Shown piece by piece: positions 8,812 through 19,589 of a stretch of DNA of 64,000 nucleotides. The translations under genes and the position numbers were made by a program. Origin of the DNA: Balanoglossus misakiensis (taxonomy: Eukaryota; Hemichordata); NCBI GenBank assembly GCA_040954595.2, contig CM082589.2:12152001-12216000 (forward strand), given 5' to 3'. Within the stretch, counting starts at the first letter, position 1, and the number at the start of each line of letters is the position of its first letter. Below the pieces are notes generated by a model. That model worked only from the letters and a program-made list of their open reading frames with translations. It had not been told where the DNA came from and ran no database searches.

Positions 8812-10751
8812 GTAAGTCACAAGTTTTTAGGTCCCATTGGTATGTACCATAGGAAGTTATGGGATTGGTTACGTCTGTATGTATGGATGGATGGATGGAT
8901 GTATGTCTGTATGTCCGTCCACATGAAAAACTTGAAAACCGCAGCGCGTATGACCTCGATATTTGGCGTGTAGATGCAGGCAGGGCTGTAGATGGGAGTT
9001 TGTTCAAATGAAGATGTCATTGCCAAAAATATGCAAATTAGCTGGGAAAATGTGAAATTGGTCAAAACTCAAAAAACTGGACAACCACTGGTCATATTGA
9101 TTTGAAAAATGGTATGCATGTACCTTATATCAACCTCATACAACCCTGTATGTTTTGAGCTAATATTATCGATTTCCTATTTTTTTTGCATTTTTTTGTA
9201 TTTTTCCATGTTATTGGTAAAAGTCTTTGAAATTTAGTATGAAGCCTCCTAATGTTGTCTAAGTAACCATAGTTTTGTTCAAATTGTTGCAAAATTTGCA
9301 TATCTATAATTTTGAGCATTATTTGCCATTTTTGGTCAAAAAATGTTTTTCTTTAAAACCTCATGCCAGATTGCTTTGCAATTTGGTAGGCATGTTCGTA
9401 GGGGTAACCTAAATAATATGTTGTAAAAAATGTGATATTTGCATAAATGTGTTATCGGGGAAACTTTTGCAATTTTTGTCAAAAATTGTTTTCACTGAAA
9501 CCGCTTGTCCTATTGCATTGAACTTAGGCAGCATGTTCCTTGTAGTGATTGAAGTAAGATATTGTACAATTTTGGTGATATTTTCATATTTGTGTTTTTG
9601 CCACTTTTGAACAAATATTTTCTGTGAAACTGCTTGTTGGATTGCTTTGAAATTAGTTTTTTCTCTGATTGCTTTGAAATTTAGGATATAATTTCATAAC
9701 ACATACCTGTATATGTGCAACTTTTATTCAATTCTGAGATCAGAAAGATTAAATATTTAGCGAGTTTTTTTGGTAAGTTTCTTTGTTTTTGGTTAGCAAA
9801 TCTTCTCCTAAACAAATTGTCCAGTTGTTTTTAAAGTTACTATTTACAAGGAGTTGTTACCTCGAACAAAGACATGTTTACATAACTTAAATAGGCCAGC
9901 TGTTACAGAGACCACCAGCTATCACATTTTAATTACCAGTGGCAGGTCAGTGTGTGTCTGTTCCAGGGCTGACTGAAAGAAGTTGCTTCGCATATGTGTT
10001 TGTGTACAGACAATTTTTGGTCAATTTTTTTTTCTAGCACCACTTGTAAGACTGCCATGACACATGACAGTTTATTGGGCATGTTCCTTGTTAATGTTTT
10101 TACATTGCATATTTCTATATGGTCAGATCATAAGTGCTTGCAAATGTCACCTGTAATTTTTATTCTGCTGTGTCACTGTTTCCGCATAATCCTCAAATGT
10201 CATCAGATCTCCGAATGTGATGAAAACAGTGTGTTTTGAGTGGGTTTTTTTAATGACCTTTTGGGTTAAAAGTGGCAAAAATGGCAATTTTGTCTTCAAA
10301 GGGGTCAATAAGACTGACTTTTTTGGAATCAGCACCATTTTTTACATTGAATGGACTAGTCTGCTCAAACTTTCCTTACCAAAAATTATGTTTAATCTTC
10401 TGTAACATGTATACTAGTGTACATGTAGCTGCCTGATAGTTTGCCCTGTGTGTGTAATTGCTGAGTGACATAACGCATTCTGTGATTGATGCAGTCACCT
10501 AACCACCAATCGAACGATTGTTATAAGGAGAACTGCACGACCTTTAACCGCATTAGCATACCTGATTTTTAGGGCTCGATATTACCTCTGAGGACGCAAT
10601 ATTTAAGTTGAAGTTTTTTTATTTTATCATATTAGAGCAAGAAGACTTGTCTTTTATGTAAAAGAAATAGACCCTAATATACAGAGTGCATTTTGAAACG
10701 ATAGGCAGTTCCGGCCCATAGCCTAATTCTTCATTTTTCTGTCATGCGTAG
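8812..10751 (+). other. Long intron EGF11 to EGF12 with degenerate repeats
   Basis: 1.9 kb without exons. It begins with a short ATGG microsatellite (8880-8900). From about 9080 to 9700 there are four or five degenerate copies of a ~140-bp unit, recognisable by (g)attgctttgaaattt, ggcatgttccttgtagtgat and gatatttgcat at starts near 9092, 9224, 9371, 9511 and 9650. A further fragment lies near 10064. It is probably the body of an unidentified repeat element. Confidence 0.55.
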
Positions 10752-10867
10752 GAATTGATTAGTGCTAACAACCCATGTCAAAATGGCAGCACTTGCCAAC
10801 CCTAACCTCGTGTGTGGCATTGACGTGCACCTGCCAAGGATGCTTTACTGGGAGCGCTGTGAAAATT
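10752..10867 (+). pseudogene. EGF12: heavily decayed EGF-like exon
   Basis: The acceptor is atgcgtag|ga and the donor t|gtcagt, 116 nt, not a multiple of three. Pieces are spread over different frames: NNPCQNGSTCQP, then CTCQGCFTG, then RCEN. At least two frameshifts and several stops are needed to explain this. U1 and U2 read tactgggagc here, U3 and U4 tacttggagc. Confidence 0.7.
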
Positions 10868-11263
10868 GTCAGTCAGTTTCTTTTGTCAAATTAATCAATA
10901 TGTGTGGGACTGCTATACATGTATATAAAACAGAATACTGCGATGGAAAATTCTATAACTTAATGTTTCAGTGGATATATGACTTAAAGTTAGCAGTATG
11001 CAGTGAATTCAACAGAAAGTGTAATTTCCTCTTGTGTGAGCTCTGTGCGACTGTGCCAATGAAAATCTCACCACAAACAAAAATGACAGGTATACACTGT
11101 ATATTAGCAGCTTTGTCTCTGTAATAGCCATAGTGTTTTGAAGTTGAAAACTTGCAAAGTGTGCAGTTTTATTCACACTACAAAGGAAACATTGTTGAAA
11201 CGGATTATCTGTGTACATTGTCAAACTGTACACTTGTCGCGAGATTTATTCTCAATTATATTA

Positions 11264-11695
11264 CTAGTATATCATGCTACCGTCTGCAACTCTGATTGGA
11301 CGAGAGCTAAATCCAGCGATGCTAAAATACTCAATAATGCACTGCTGGCAGTGGTAAAACGGGCTTTCTGTTTGCCACATGGGTTTGTTCTTTAGGTTGT
11401 TGTATGTGTTTACACCCATCATGTTTATTGTAGAACCAGGGTCGATCAGTGAGGCAACTGCTGTTTGTTCTATCTGCACTGTTACTCGAGGCCTCCTGCC
11501 ATTTGATTGTTGTACAGTGAAGCAGTATTCATCTCCCGAGCTGTCTTCCACTTTATGCACAGCTTTGACAGTTTTATCCTTGTCTACCCTATTTGCCTTG
11601 CCTTTTGAATGGTAGCATTTGGCTAAATGGTTAGGTTTGCCACACTTCCTGCATGACTTGCCTTTAGCTGGACATACTGAGTCATGTGGTACCAT
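11264..11695 (-). pseudogene. Gypsy-like gag/protease relic
   Basis: The minus-strand frame of 143 codons starts VPHDSVCPAKGKSCRKCGKP, then NHLAKC, the zinc-knuckle region of Ty3/gypsy retroelements of the K02A2.6-like type (CPA-GK-C--C-K-NH). A retropepsin-like segment, SLIDPGSTINMMGVNTYNNL, follows. The catalytic triplet is D-P-G rather than D-T/S-G, so the protease is probably inactive. After LKNKP the sequence no longer resembles pol and stops. The upstream half of the first knuckle is missing because the MITE 11692-11881 begins exactly there. Confidence 0.75.
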
Positions 11696-11881
11696 TATTA
11701 AAATAGGGGCCAGTCATCAAAACGTAAGTGAGCCAAAAAACTACAGGTCAGATAAATTGTTTTCTCGTAAATTCAACATTAGAATCAAATTTGGCGTTGG
11801 AAACAAACGGCGGGTCGCCAGTTCCTGGTCTGGAGGCTGGTAGAGTCACGTCTTGAAGACTGGCCCCTATTTTAATAATGG
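11692..11881. mobile_element. 190-bp MITE next to the gag relic
   Basis: Terminal inverted repeats: ccattattaaaataggggcc at 11692 and its complement ending at 11881, perfect over 24 bp and imperfect to about 33 bp. No frame inside. No unambiguous target duplication was seen. Copies lie at 26597-26786, 41497-41686 and 56404-56593. Confidence 0.82.
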
Positions 11882-12135
11882 CATTGTCATGACCGGCCAA
11901 CCTTTGACCTTGGAGACCACAATGTAGAGCTATCGATCAGCTTTTCGCGTTTCAATCAAACATTGCAATCACGGGCTAAAATCACTAACTAGTTGATACC
12001 TTTTTCGGTGTTTCATCTAACCTTTGAAAGGAGTATAATAAAAATGAAATGACCGCACATAATGTGCATTTCTTGTTCACGTGTGGGGACTATATGTGTG
12101 CGTAATGATCCAAATGCAAGGGGTCGTGTGAACAG

Positions 12136-12620
12136 GCCTTAAATAATGAGTTTGCGTTAAATAATGAGTTTGCGTTAAATAATAAGTTGACAAACGGCGC
12201 GAGTGCATTTTTTCATGGTTTAGAAATCACTTATTTATATATAATTCATTATATAATGTAAATCACTCATGATATATATATAATAGACTTGCACTTAAAT
12301 TATTTATAAATCACTCATGATATATATATAATACACTTAAAAATTTTTTATTTATAAATAATTAATTATATATAAATAATTATGTACATCACTCATGATA
12401 TATATATAATAGACTGACACTGACATTGTTTATAAATAATTTATTATATATAAATAAAAGAGCATAAAATACATTTTATGTATATAATTGAATCGACTTG
12501 AAATTATTTATAAATAAATTGTCAGGACTTAAATGGTTTGCAAATCTATAATTACATACATATAAGTATGTTAAATAACGACTTTTGAACAAATAATTTA
12601 GCTAAATAATAAGTTAACAC
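12136..12620 (+). repeat. AT-rich satellite-like block
   Basis: It starts with tandem ttaaataatgagtttgcg (two copies plus a variant, 12138-12190). It then has three copies of cactcatgatatatatata (near 12263, 12311 and 12391) among tttataaat motifs, and closes with ctaaataataagttaac. Copies lie at about 27041-27525, 41941-42425 and 56848-57332. A short poly-T/A stretch near 12340 differs in every unit. Confidence 0.8.
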
Positions 12621-12919
12621 ATGGCACCCCATACAAACATTACGTCCAGTCCAAATATTCTGCCAATTTTACATCCAATGCATTCAAATAGTGGACTGCT
12701 TCGCTTTCATCAAGTTTTCATGTGCATCGTATAAGTAGACTTTTGTTTTGTCCCGTCTTTTCACCGAATTTGCTCTTTTCCAAATCTCCGACACAGACTA
12801 TGATCGTCACATTCTTGTCTGTTGTTAGAACAGCACACTGCCATATGGCATTGACTGTATACAGTTTCTGTTACCAATATCTCTGGTTTGGCATTTTCCT
12901 GTCCTCAATCTTTTGCCAG

Positions 12920-12965
12920 GGATTTTTGTGTCCCCAACCCGCGTGAGAATCCCACGTCTTTGAAG
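12920..12965 (+). pseudogene. Possible extra decayed GCC-type exon
   Basis: Between ttttgccag and gtatga the frame reads GFLCPQPA, stop, ESHVFEG, which resembles a cysteine-rich GCC2_GCC3 piece (GFxCPxP). It is only 46 nt and has an in-frame TGA. It could be chance. The same sequence recurs 14,905, 29,805 and 44,712 bases later. Confidence 0.25.
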
Positions 12966-13011
12966 GTATGACTGTGACTATAAGATTCTATAAATCTCTG
13001 TTTATTTTCAG

Positions 13012-13142
13012 CACAAACATCATGTGCTGATTGCCCAGCTGGTAACCAATGTCCAAATGGTAACACTGTGATTTTATGCTCGGCTGGTTATTACAGTTCG
13101 GCCTTGGACAAAGGATGTCTCGCTGTACCTCTTGCATAACAG
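13012..13142 (+). pseudogene. GCC1: GCC2_GCC3-type exon with frameshift
   Basis: The acceptor is tttcag|ca and the donor g|gtaaac, 131 nt. The first part reads QTSCADCPAGNQCPNG, then LCSAGYYSS. The expected end, RCTSCIT, is in another frame, so one base has been lost (or two gained) near 13102-13112. Such CxxCPAG---C-P-G modules occur with EGF repeats in proteins such as SVEP1 and SCUBE. Confidence 0.72.
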
Positions 13143-13396
13143 GTAAACTTCTACCCACCAACCTTTATTTCCAACATCAAACATTAGGTCAGGTAATTTA
13201 CTAACTGAAAAATAGGATGGGAACATTTTCCATTTCTGTATTTAAAATTTACTGATATAATATATGAATGAAAAAATGACAATTTTTCCAAATTTGAATA
13301 GACCTCTATTTATGAAAATAATTAAAATTTGCGCCAATTTTTTACAGTGGTATTCAAAGGTTAACTTGGTGTGTATATTCTTTGTTTGATTTACAG

Positions 13397-13530
13397 ATCA
13401 GCCGGTGCTGAACAGTGTACTATTTGTGAGCAAGGGTACGCCTGCACAGATCCCAGTGCATCGCAATTCAAGTGTACCAAGGGTTACGTGTCATTGGCTG
13501 GTGCAACAAACTGTACCAGATGTACAAATG
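13397..13530 (+). CDS. GCC2: open GCC2_GCC3-type exon
   Basis: The acceptor is tttacag|a and the donor g|gtaaga. The frame reads SAGAEQCTICEQGYACTD, then FKCTKGYVSLAGATNCTRCT. It starts one base into a codon (phase 2) but GCC1 ends in phase 1, so a one-base loss near the start (gatcagccgg) is likely even though the rest is open. After the donor, a 67-bp tandem duplication carries gtttacaacagatt twice (13594 and 13661 onwards) with TGTA microsatellites. Confidence 0.7.
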
Positions 13531-13637
13531 GTAAGATTGTGGTACTTGTTCAGTTTGCTGTGTGATGAAACTGAGTGGTATGTGTGTATGCATGTATGTG
13601 TTTACAACAGATTTTCAAGTCAGTGCGACTGGGGTTA

Positions 13638-13669
<32 letters not shown>

Positions 13670-13913
13670 TACAACAGATTATCAACTCAGTGCGAAATCT
13701 TGCGAGACCCGGTTAGCCATGTGAGATCTCGCAGAGTCTTATGATATTCAGAAAATGGTTGATTAGAAATGACGTTTAATGTCCTCCAAAGAATTTTCTA
13801 CATGCCCGTATACTTGTCTCAGAATTATGAAGTGAATCATCTCAAGTAATTTGTTATTTTAAATGACACTGTATCACAAATACTTCACTAAAAACCTCAT
13901 TTTCTTTAATCAG

Positions 13914-14111
13914 ATGAAATAAGTGAGGAGCCTGCACGCACATCCCGTCTTCTGTGCCCTGCTGGACAATCGTGTTCAGATCCAATGTAAGATCCGCTTG
14001 ACTGTGGCAATGGTGAATATGCTATGGAAGGCGACGGCACATGCACGCCTTGTCCAGCAGGATCCAAGTGTCCAACCATGTCACCCGTAGTTGATTGTTC
14101 AACAGTTACTG
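13914..14111 (+). pseudogene. GCC3: GCC2_GCC3-type exon with in-frame TAA
   Basis: The acceptor is ttaatcag|at and the donor g|gtaagt, 198 nt, phase 1-1, one of the two longest exons. It reads LLCPAGQSCSDPM, a TAA at 13988-13990, then DPLDCGNGEYAMEGDGTCTP, then CPAGSKCPTM. Apart from the stop the two cysteine-rich motifs are intact. Confidence 0.78.
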
Positions 14112-14336
14112 GTAAGTTGGGCTGCAAATTACTCTTATGACTTCCCTGTGTTATAGCATGACATACACAGAAAATTAAACTGTTATGCTCATTGGAGTTG
14201 ATATTGTGATGCACTTTGAAAAACACAATGATTCCACTGAAGAGGTATTGTACAGTAACACCTGTGATTACGGACATCTCTCTAATAAGGGATCGTTGGA
14301 CCAAACCAATCGTTCTTTGAATTTTTTCTGTGATAG

Positions 14337-14433
14337 GTTCATACTCGCTAGGTTCGGCCAAGTCCTTCTGGTTATGAATGCACAACTACAAATGTCACAC
14401 AGTGCGCTACAGGGAAGTAAAGTGTTGAAGGAG
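14337..14433 (+). pseudogene. GCC4: GCC2_GCC3-type exon with in-frame TAA
   Basis: The donor is g|gtaagt. The recognisable frame reads RPSPSGYECTTTNVTQCATG, then K, a TAA at 14418-14420 where GKYS would be expected, then SVEG. The likely acceptor gatag|gt does not connect in this frame, and the CxxC before PSG is missing, so the 5' end has decayed too. Confidence 0.7.
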
Positions 14434-14550
14434 GTAAGTCTTGAAATCTCTTTTCTTCTGGTCTCGATTTGAACATGGTTCCACAAGTTGTTTACATCAC
14501 TTGTAGTTTTACATATTTTTTTAGTTCAACAGCTATGCTATACATGGTGT

Positions 14551-15188
14551 CCTGAGAAGTCGACCAGTATGAGAAGTCGGTATCGGCCAGTACGAGAAGT
14601 CGGCCTGTGGGAGAGAACCCTGGTACTTTGTGTTATATATAACTGTTTCACTACGAAATGTTTCCTTGATGTACAGGAGCTGAGATATTTGTACAAATAG
14701 CCGATGAATTTTAAAACTGTCTGTTCACTTTTCATGTACGTCACCGGGGTACGTCAACATCAGTCACCTGCACTTCTTGAGCTGCGCCAGTAGTCTGTTC
14801 CTTGTCACGTTTGTTTGTTTGTTTGTTTGGTGTTGTCTCAGAAAGTATGAATATACACATACATCTTCTATGTATTTTAGTAGGCTTTGAAACAACTCCC
14901 TTTAATCAGAAATGTCACAGGAATTTGGCGAACAACCTAAGCTCCTTACGCGGATACGGGGATGGGGAACTGGTACGGATGCCAGACGCCATTATTTGAA
15001 ATGACGCCATTGTGTTGTCAAGAATTTGGGAAATCCGTCCAAATGAAAATATTTAGTGCAATTATATTTTATTAAGTGTTGTTATAAGTAATCTGGGTCA
15101 TCACTGCACTATTCGGGTACAAGTTCAACAACTGGCCGACTTCTCATACGCGCGTAGTGGCTGACTTCTAATCTGGCCGACTTCTCAT
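14551..15188. repeat. Inverted subterminal-repeat element (GAGAAGTCGGCC)
   Basis: The left end (14551-14605) has three direct copies of gagaagtcg(g/a)cc. The right end (15133-15188) has three inverted copies (ggccgacttctcat and variants). About 520 bp of unique sequence lies between. Clustered short repeats in opposite orientation at the two ends are typical of foldback or hAT-like non-autonomous elements. Copies lie at 29456-30085, 44356-44993 and 59263-59900. U2 is 8 bp shorter through a TTTG run inside. Confidence 0.6.
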
Positions 15189-15371
15189 GTATTCCTATAC
15201 ATTAGTGAAAATTGGGGAAACTGGTGTTTTCAGACAACTTATGAAGTCCCTTTCGCAATATTAACTCTAAAACAGCGGGTGATATTCCTTTTAAAATTTA
15301 ACCAAATAAGCATACTTGAACTCTGTCATATCGGCAAAACACTCACTACACAAGCTGCTGTTATTCTACAG

Positions 15372-15588
15372 ACATGACATGTGCTGATTGCGGCGTAGGT
15401 AACTACTGTCCAGATGGGTCAGACAGCCCCATTCCTTGTCCATCAAGTTATTATGCTGACACAGCCACAGAAGTATCCTGTACCCCTTGCGATCCAGGCT
15501 GTCAGTGTGCAGCAACATCACCCACTTGCCTGCACATCAAGAACCTACTCTCTGGGACCATCAACAACATGTACTCCCCTTCTACCAG
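15372..15588 (+). CDS. GCC5: open GCC2_GCC3-type exon (complete copy)
   Basis: The acceptor is ttctacag|ac (phase 1). The frame reads MTCADCGVGNYCPDG, then PIPCPSSYYADTATEVSCTP, CDPGCQC and a Ser/Asn-rich tail ending YSPSTR. The motif CxxCGxGxYCPDGSxxPxPCP is a standard GCC2_GCC3 repeat. The donor is probably AG|GTTTGT after 15588, giving phase 2. No lesion in any copy. It joins one tandem unit to the next. Confidence 0.75.
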
Positions 15589-16408
15589 GTTTGTAGTCGT
15601 CTTAGTCGTAAAAACATATTTAAGGTGTTGGGCACCTCGAAATAAAGGGTCGTCTGATCATGTTAAAATTAATACTGATGATACTATGACTTCTAAACAT
15701 TTAATCTATGGAATAAAAATTGGGGGTCAACCATCTAGAGTTTTGAAAAAGCGCCCTTTATCTAGCACCTCTTTCAGATTTTGCCAGGCTCGTAGATTTT
15801 TGTAAAATGGCCTCAAAAATAAGAATTTTGGAAGGTTTGTCATATTTTTTCACCATTGTAGAATCTAAATGTTCTGAATTATTTTATTTTTAGCAATTTT
15901 GAGATTGCTTCATGTTCAGTATGATAATCGCATGTCAATACAACTGTTACATTAAAGGAAAAGTTCAAATCCGCCTAAAACCACATTGCATTGGTACCTA
16001 GTTAAGTTGTCCTCACTTCTGACGCAAAATTTTGATGTGCAATGCACGTGTCTGTGAAATTGACGAATAAAAAAATTGTATACCAGTGCAAAATTAAAAA
16101 CTCCCTGTGCAGCCTTCTTGGCAACTGCATGCTGGGAAAAGTACTCGGGTGATGACGAAAAAGTTTCGGGGTTCCGGGTAGTGCTACCCCGGAATACAAT
16201 GTTGGGTGCAGACTCCAACTATGGAAAAGAGATGCAGAATGTCATGTGATATAGTAGTGAAAACAAATACACGTTGGTTCACGTATTTCAGCTCTCAGCA
16301 ATCAGGGTGCATTAAAAGGCCTTGATTGGTGTGATATTCACAATTGATGATTATAAATACTTACAGTTGTATACTGTTTTATTTTGTAAATATTGTGTAC
16401 ATTTGCAG

Positions 16409-16538
16409 CAATGAATCCGTGCGAACACAAACCTTAACCCATGCCGGAATGCTGGTACTTGCCAAGCAATCCAGGGATCTTGTACAGGCGTCACATGTCT
16501 ATGTGCTGGCTGCTACCTGGGCTTCACATGTGAAACAC
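16409..16538 (+). pseudogene. EGF1 copy, U2 (frameshift)
   Basis: 130 nt with the same extra T after acaaacc as in U1. Splice sites are unchanged. Confidence 0.8.
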
Positions 16539-16771
16539 GTGAGTACAGTACTTTGTCATTTATTAAAAAATCTAAGTGCTGAGGTACATTGTAGTAATAA
16601 TAGCAGGTGTAGTCATTATCATCATCATCATCATCATCTTTAAGTCAGTCATATGATCGGTAATAAAAACAGTAAAATCACCAGTATAAAAACATAACAG
16701 AGAAATAATGAACGTGTACTGGTGTTACCATAGGTAACTGTTGTATAAAATTTTGAATTCCTGTCTTCCAG

Positions 16772-16894
16772 TTCCTAATCCATGCTTCACTAGTCCTTGT
16801 CTCAATGGAGGTACCTGCCAACAACAGGCAAATTCTTGTACTGCCACCATTGGCATGTGCACAGAGTGTTACTAGGGAAACAGGTGTGAGACAA
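16772..16894 (+). pseudogene. EGF2 copy, U2 (TAG)
   Basis: The stop after TECY is kept, and the Gly for Cys is also shared. Confidence 0.8.
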
Positions 16895-16987
16895 GTAAGT
16901 TTGAATCTATAGCAGTTAATAATGATAATTATCATTTTTTTTTATTATGATTTAAACTTCACTGATGTTGTACAAACACAAAAATAG

Positions 16988-17472
16988 AAATAATAATAAT
17001 AATAATAATAATTTATTTGTATAGCGTCAGTATCCACAAAAAATGTGATCAATGACGCTTAAAGCAAAAGTACAATACAACACAACAAATGGCTAAAAAA
17101 CAGATTTAAAAAGTAAAGTTTTAACATTTGATTTAAAAACAGATAAGTCTGGTGCCTGGCGAATGGTGAGTGGAAGATTATTCCAAAGAATTGGAGCAGC
17201 AACAGTAAAAGCACGATCACCATAACTCTTGGTGCGTGATCGAACAGGGCAGAGTTTGAACTGATCAGCTGACCTCAAATTGCGACACGGAACATATAGA
17301 TTAGTCATGCTAGAAAGATAGATTGGACCAAGTTTATGAATGGATTTAAAAATGAGAACTAACATCTTAAAAACAATACGCTCTGTAACAGGTAGCCAGT
17401 GCAACTGATACAAAATTGGAGTGATGTGACAGGTGATTTTTGAACGAGTAACAATTAGAAAGGGACAGCAGC
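16988..17472 (-). mobile_element. LINE 3' relic, U2
   Basis: The reverse transcriptase end is at 17093-17413, with the (AAT)n tail on its low-coordinate side. The stretch acaacacaac has five bases more than U1. Confidence 0.85.
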
Positions 17473-17679
17473 TTAGCTCTATTCCTTTTCCAAAGTGTTT
17501 GTTCTTTTAAACTACCTGTTTTTTATTTATTCTGATTATGCTAATATGCTAATTTGTCGGTTTGTCACATCACAATTTTTGTAGGAAACTCACCCCTGGG
17601 AATTTTTTTCAGCCACTGACATACATTCATAATCACATGACATTGATGATCATGGAAAATTTGACCCTTTTCCTTGTAG

Positions 17680-17802
17680 GACTCAACCAGTGTCCACCAA
17701 ATCCGTGCCAGAATGGTGGCTTCTGTCAACCGGCTCGAAATTCCTGCTTTGATCTCACCTGCATATGTACTGGTTGCTACAAAGGTGATAGGTGTGAGAT
17801 AT
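17680..17802 (+). CDS. EGF3 copy, U2 (intact)
   Basis: Protein identical to the U1 copy, and the donor gtaagt is retained. Confidence 0.82.
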
Positions 17803-18356
17803 GTAAGTATACAGCGCAGTCTCTTTTACCTTTTGTCTCTGATGCATTCAAATACTGCATGTTTCCTGAGCATAGGTGTAGCCATCACCACAGCAGAGCT
17901 TGGAGCGTTCTTGACATCGAATGCAAGATTACACTCTTCCCAATCAAAATCACTTTCGTAGCGCATAATGTCTTGATTGTCTTAGTTCAAGAAACATTAT
18001 GCGCGACTGGCCAATTTTACAGCCTTTTGTCAACGCACATCCACTATGGAAATTCTCACTCCAGGCCAGATAGTGTAAATTTACATATGAGTCTACAGGT
18101 ATGCTTGAAGTCAAGTCAAGCATTTGCAAGGAACCCTCCTCCAGTACACAGGTCTTTGATTTCATGAAGGGAAGCCCTTGCCTCACAGTCACTGCCACAT
18201 GATCTATGGAGGTGTGAACAACTTGATACCAGCCTAATATAAGTTGTAGGCACAATCACTCCACACACCCTTGCCATAATTCTGCAAGGTTTTTGCCATA
18301 TCTGTACTGTAGAATGAGTAGCAAGGAATAAAATGGCGTCCTTTCTTAATTTCCAG

Positions 18357-18471
18357 TGCAAAACCCCTGTGATCCCAACCCATGTATGAATGGTGGATTT
18401 TGCCAGCAAACATCGTGCAATTTCTATTCATGCCAGTGTGTGAACTCTTACACAGGTGACATCTGTCAAAC
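18357..18471 (+). pseudogene. EGF4 copy, U2 (split by transposon)
   Basis: The left exon piece ends in the target duplication. The remaining two bases and the donor follow the element at 19597-19598 and 19599. Confidence 0.82.
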
Positions 18472-19589
18472 CATAGACCCTAGAGAAAGAAGGACGAGCA
18501 ACTGCGGCAAAGATCAAAGGGTTTGGGGATTATCTGTATGATGATGTTCTTTTGCATATAATTAACACCCAGGACAGTTGGACAATGACTTCCTTACTTC
18601 GGCACGTGTCGACCCCACCAGTGATGCGAAAACTTGCCACCAAACTGACACTCCTGCATTTCAGCAGCCACTGCGTTTTTTTCTAAAATTCTAAAAGTAT
18701 TACGATGTCTGTGCTAATTATTATGGTCGTCTGTCGGATGAACGGTCATTTCTAGTGCCACAAGCTTCATTTAAAAATTGTAAACAAATCATCCATGCCA
18801 AATTCCTGTTTAACTTGTGCAGATGTGTTCCATAAATGATTGCTGCGTTCAACCACGTTGCAGTTTTCTCGTCTTCTGCGAGATGTTCTAAGGTGTTTGT
18901 GATAACTTCACGCAAAACGCGAGACTTTGCGTTAGTTTATACACAGTTTATTTGCAAATTGGATTATTGGGATTTACCTGGAAATAATGTATGCAAAAGA
19001 ACATCATTTCAAGAAAAAACTGGAGTTGCGCGTCCTTCTTGCATGTCCGACTGGGCACTCATATTTCTTGGTAACGCTGACACTTTTCGTAATAATTTTA
19101 TGTTTGCGTGAAGCATTGAAACAAAAATTGTGGTTTAGGGGCATTTTATTTCGCAGTGCGTGAACAATAAAACAGATTTCACGAAAACAATTTATAAACA
19201 AACTGGCTGGATTTTCATGTGTGCGCTATTGCCGCCAGGCAACCCTCGGTACGGTTAGCTCACAGCCTTGTGAAATACCCGGACTGTTAGACAAAAGATG
19301 CTTGTTTTGGACGCTGTCAGACTCAGAGGTGCCAAATTCCTGTTTAACTTGTGCAGATGTGTTCCATAAATGATTGCTGCGTTCAACCACGTTGCAGTTT
19401 TCTCGTCTTCTGCGAGATGTTCTAAGGTGTTTGTGATAACTTCACGCAAAACGCGAGACTTTGCGTTAGTTTATACACAGTTTATTTGCAAATTGGATTA
19501 TTGGGATTTACCTGGAAATAATGTATGCAAAAGAACATCATTTCAAGAAAAAACTGGAGTTGCGCGTCCTTCTTTCTCTAGGGTCCATG
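18472..19589. mobile_element. TIR transposon in EGF4, U2 (1118 bp)
   Basis: Short form with one full 534-bp repeat (18796-19329) plus the partial copy (19330-19574). The ends and gtcaaac duplications match U1. Confidence 0.82.

Larger units (their letters stand above)
1..15434 (+). repeat. Tandem unit U1 (15.4 kb)
   Basis: First visible copy of the long tandem repeat; the sequence at base 1 recurs at 15435, 30332, 45240 and 60147. U1 holds three copies of the internal 534-bp repeat where the other complete units hold two, which accounts for its extra length. It also has the most private variants, for example one fewer CAT near 1190, a 5-bp shorter stretch near 1640, and ccatgg-tatg instead of ccatgg-tata in the foldback near 4960. 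The unit phase is arbitrary because the real duplication breakpoint cannot be seen. Confidence 0.97.

Noticed and set aside
13561-13745. Small frames rich in VCMYVCV
   Set aside because: They are translations of the TGTA/TG microsatellite.
13906-14385. 159-codon minus-strand frame
   Set aside because: It is antisense to the GCC3 and GCC4 exons; its composition reflects the cysteine codons read backwards.
1436-14420. Stop-codon recoding as an explanation for in-frame stops
   Set aside because: All three stop codons occur, alongside frameshifts and lost splice sites, and the LINE and exon frames otherwise use the standard code.
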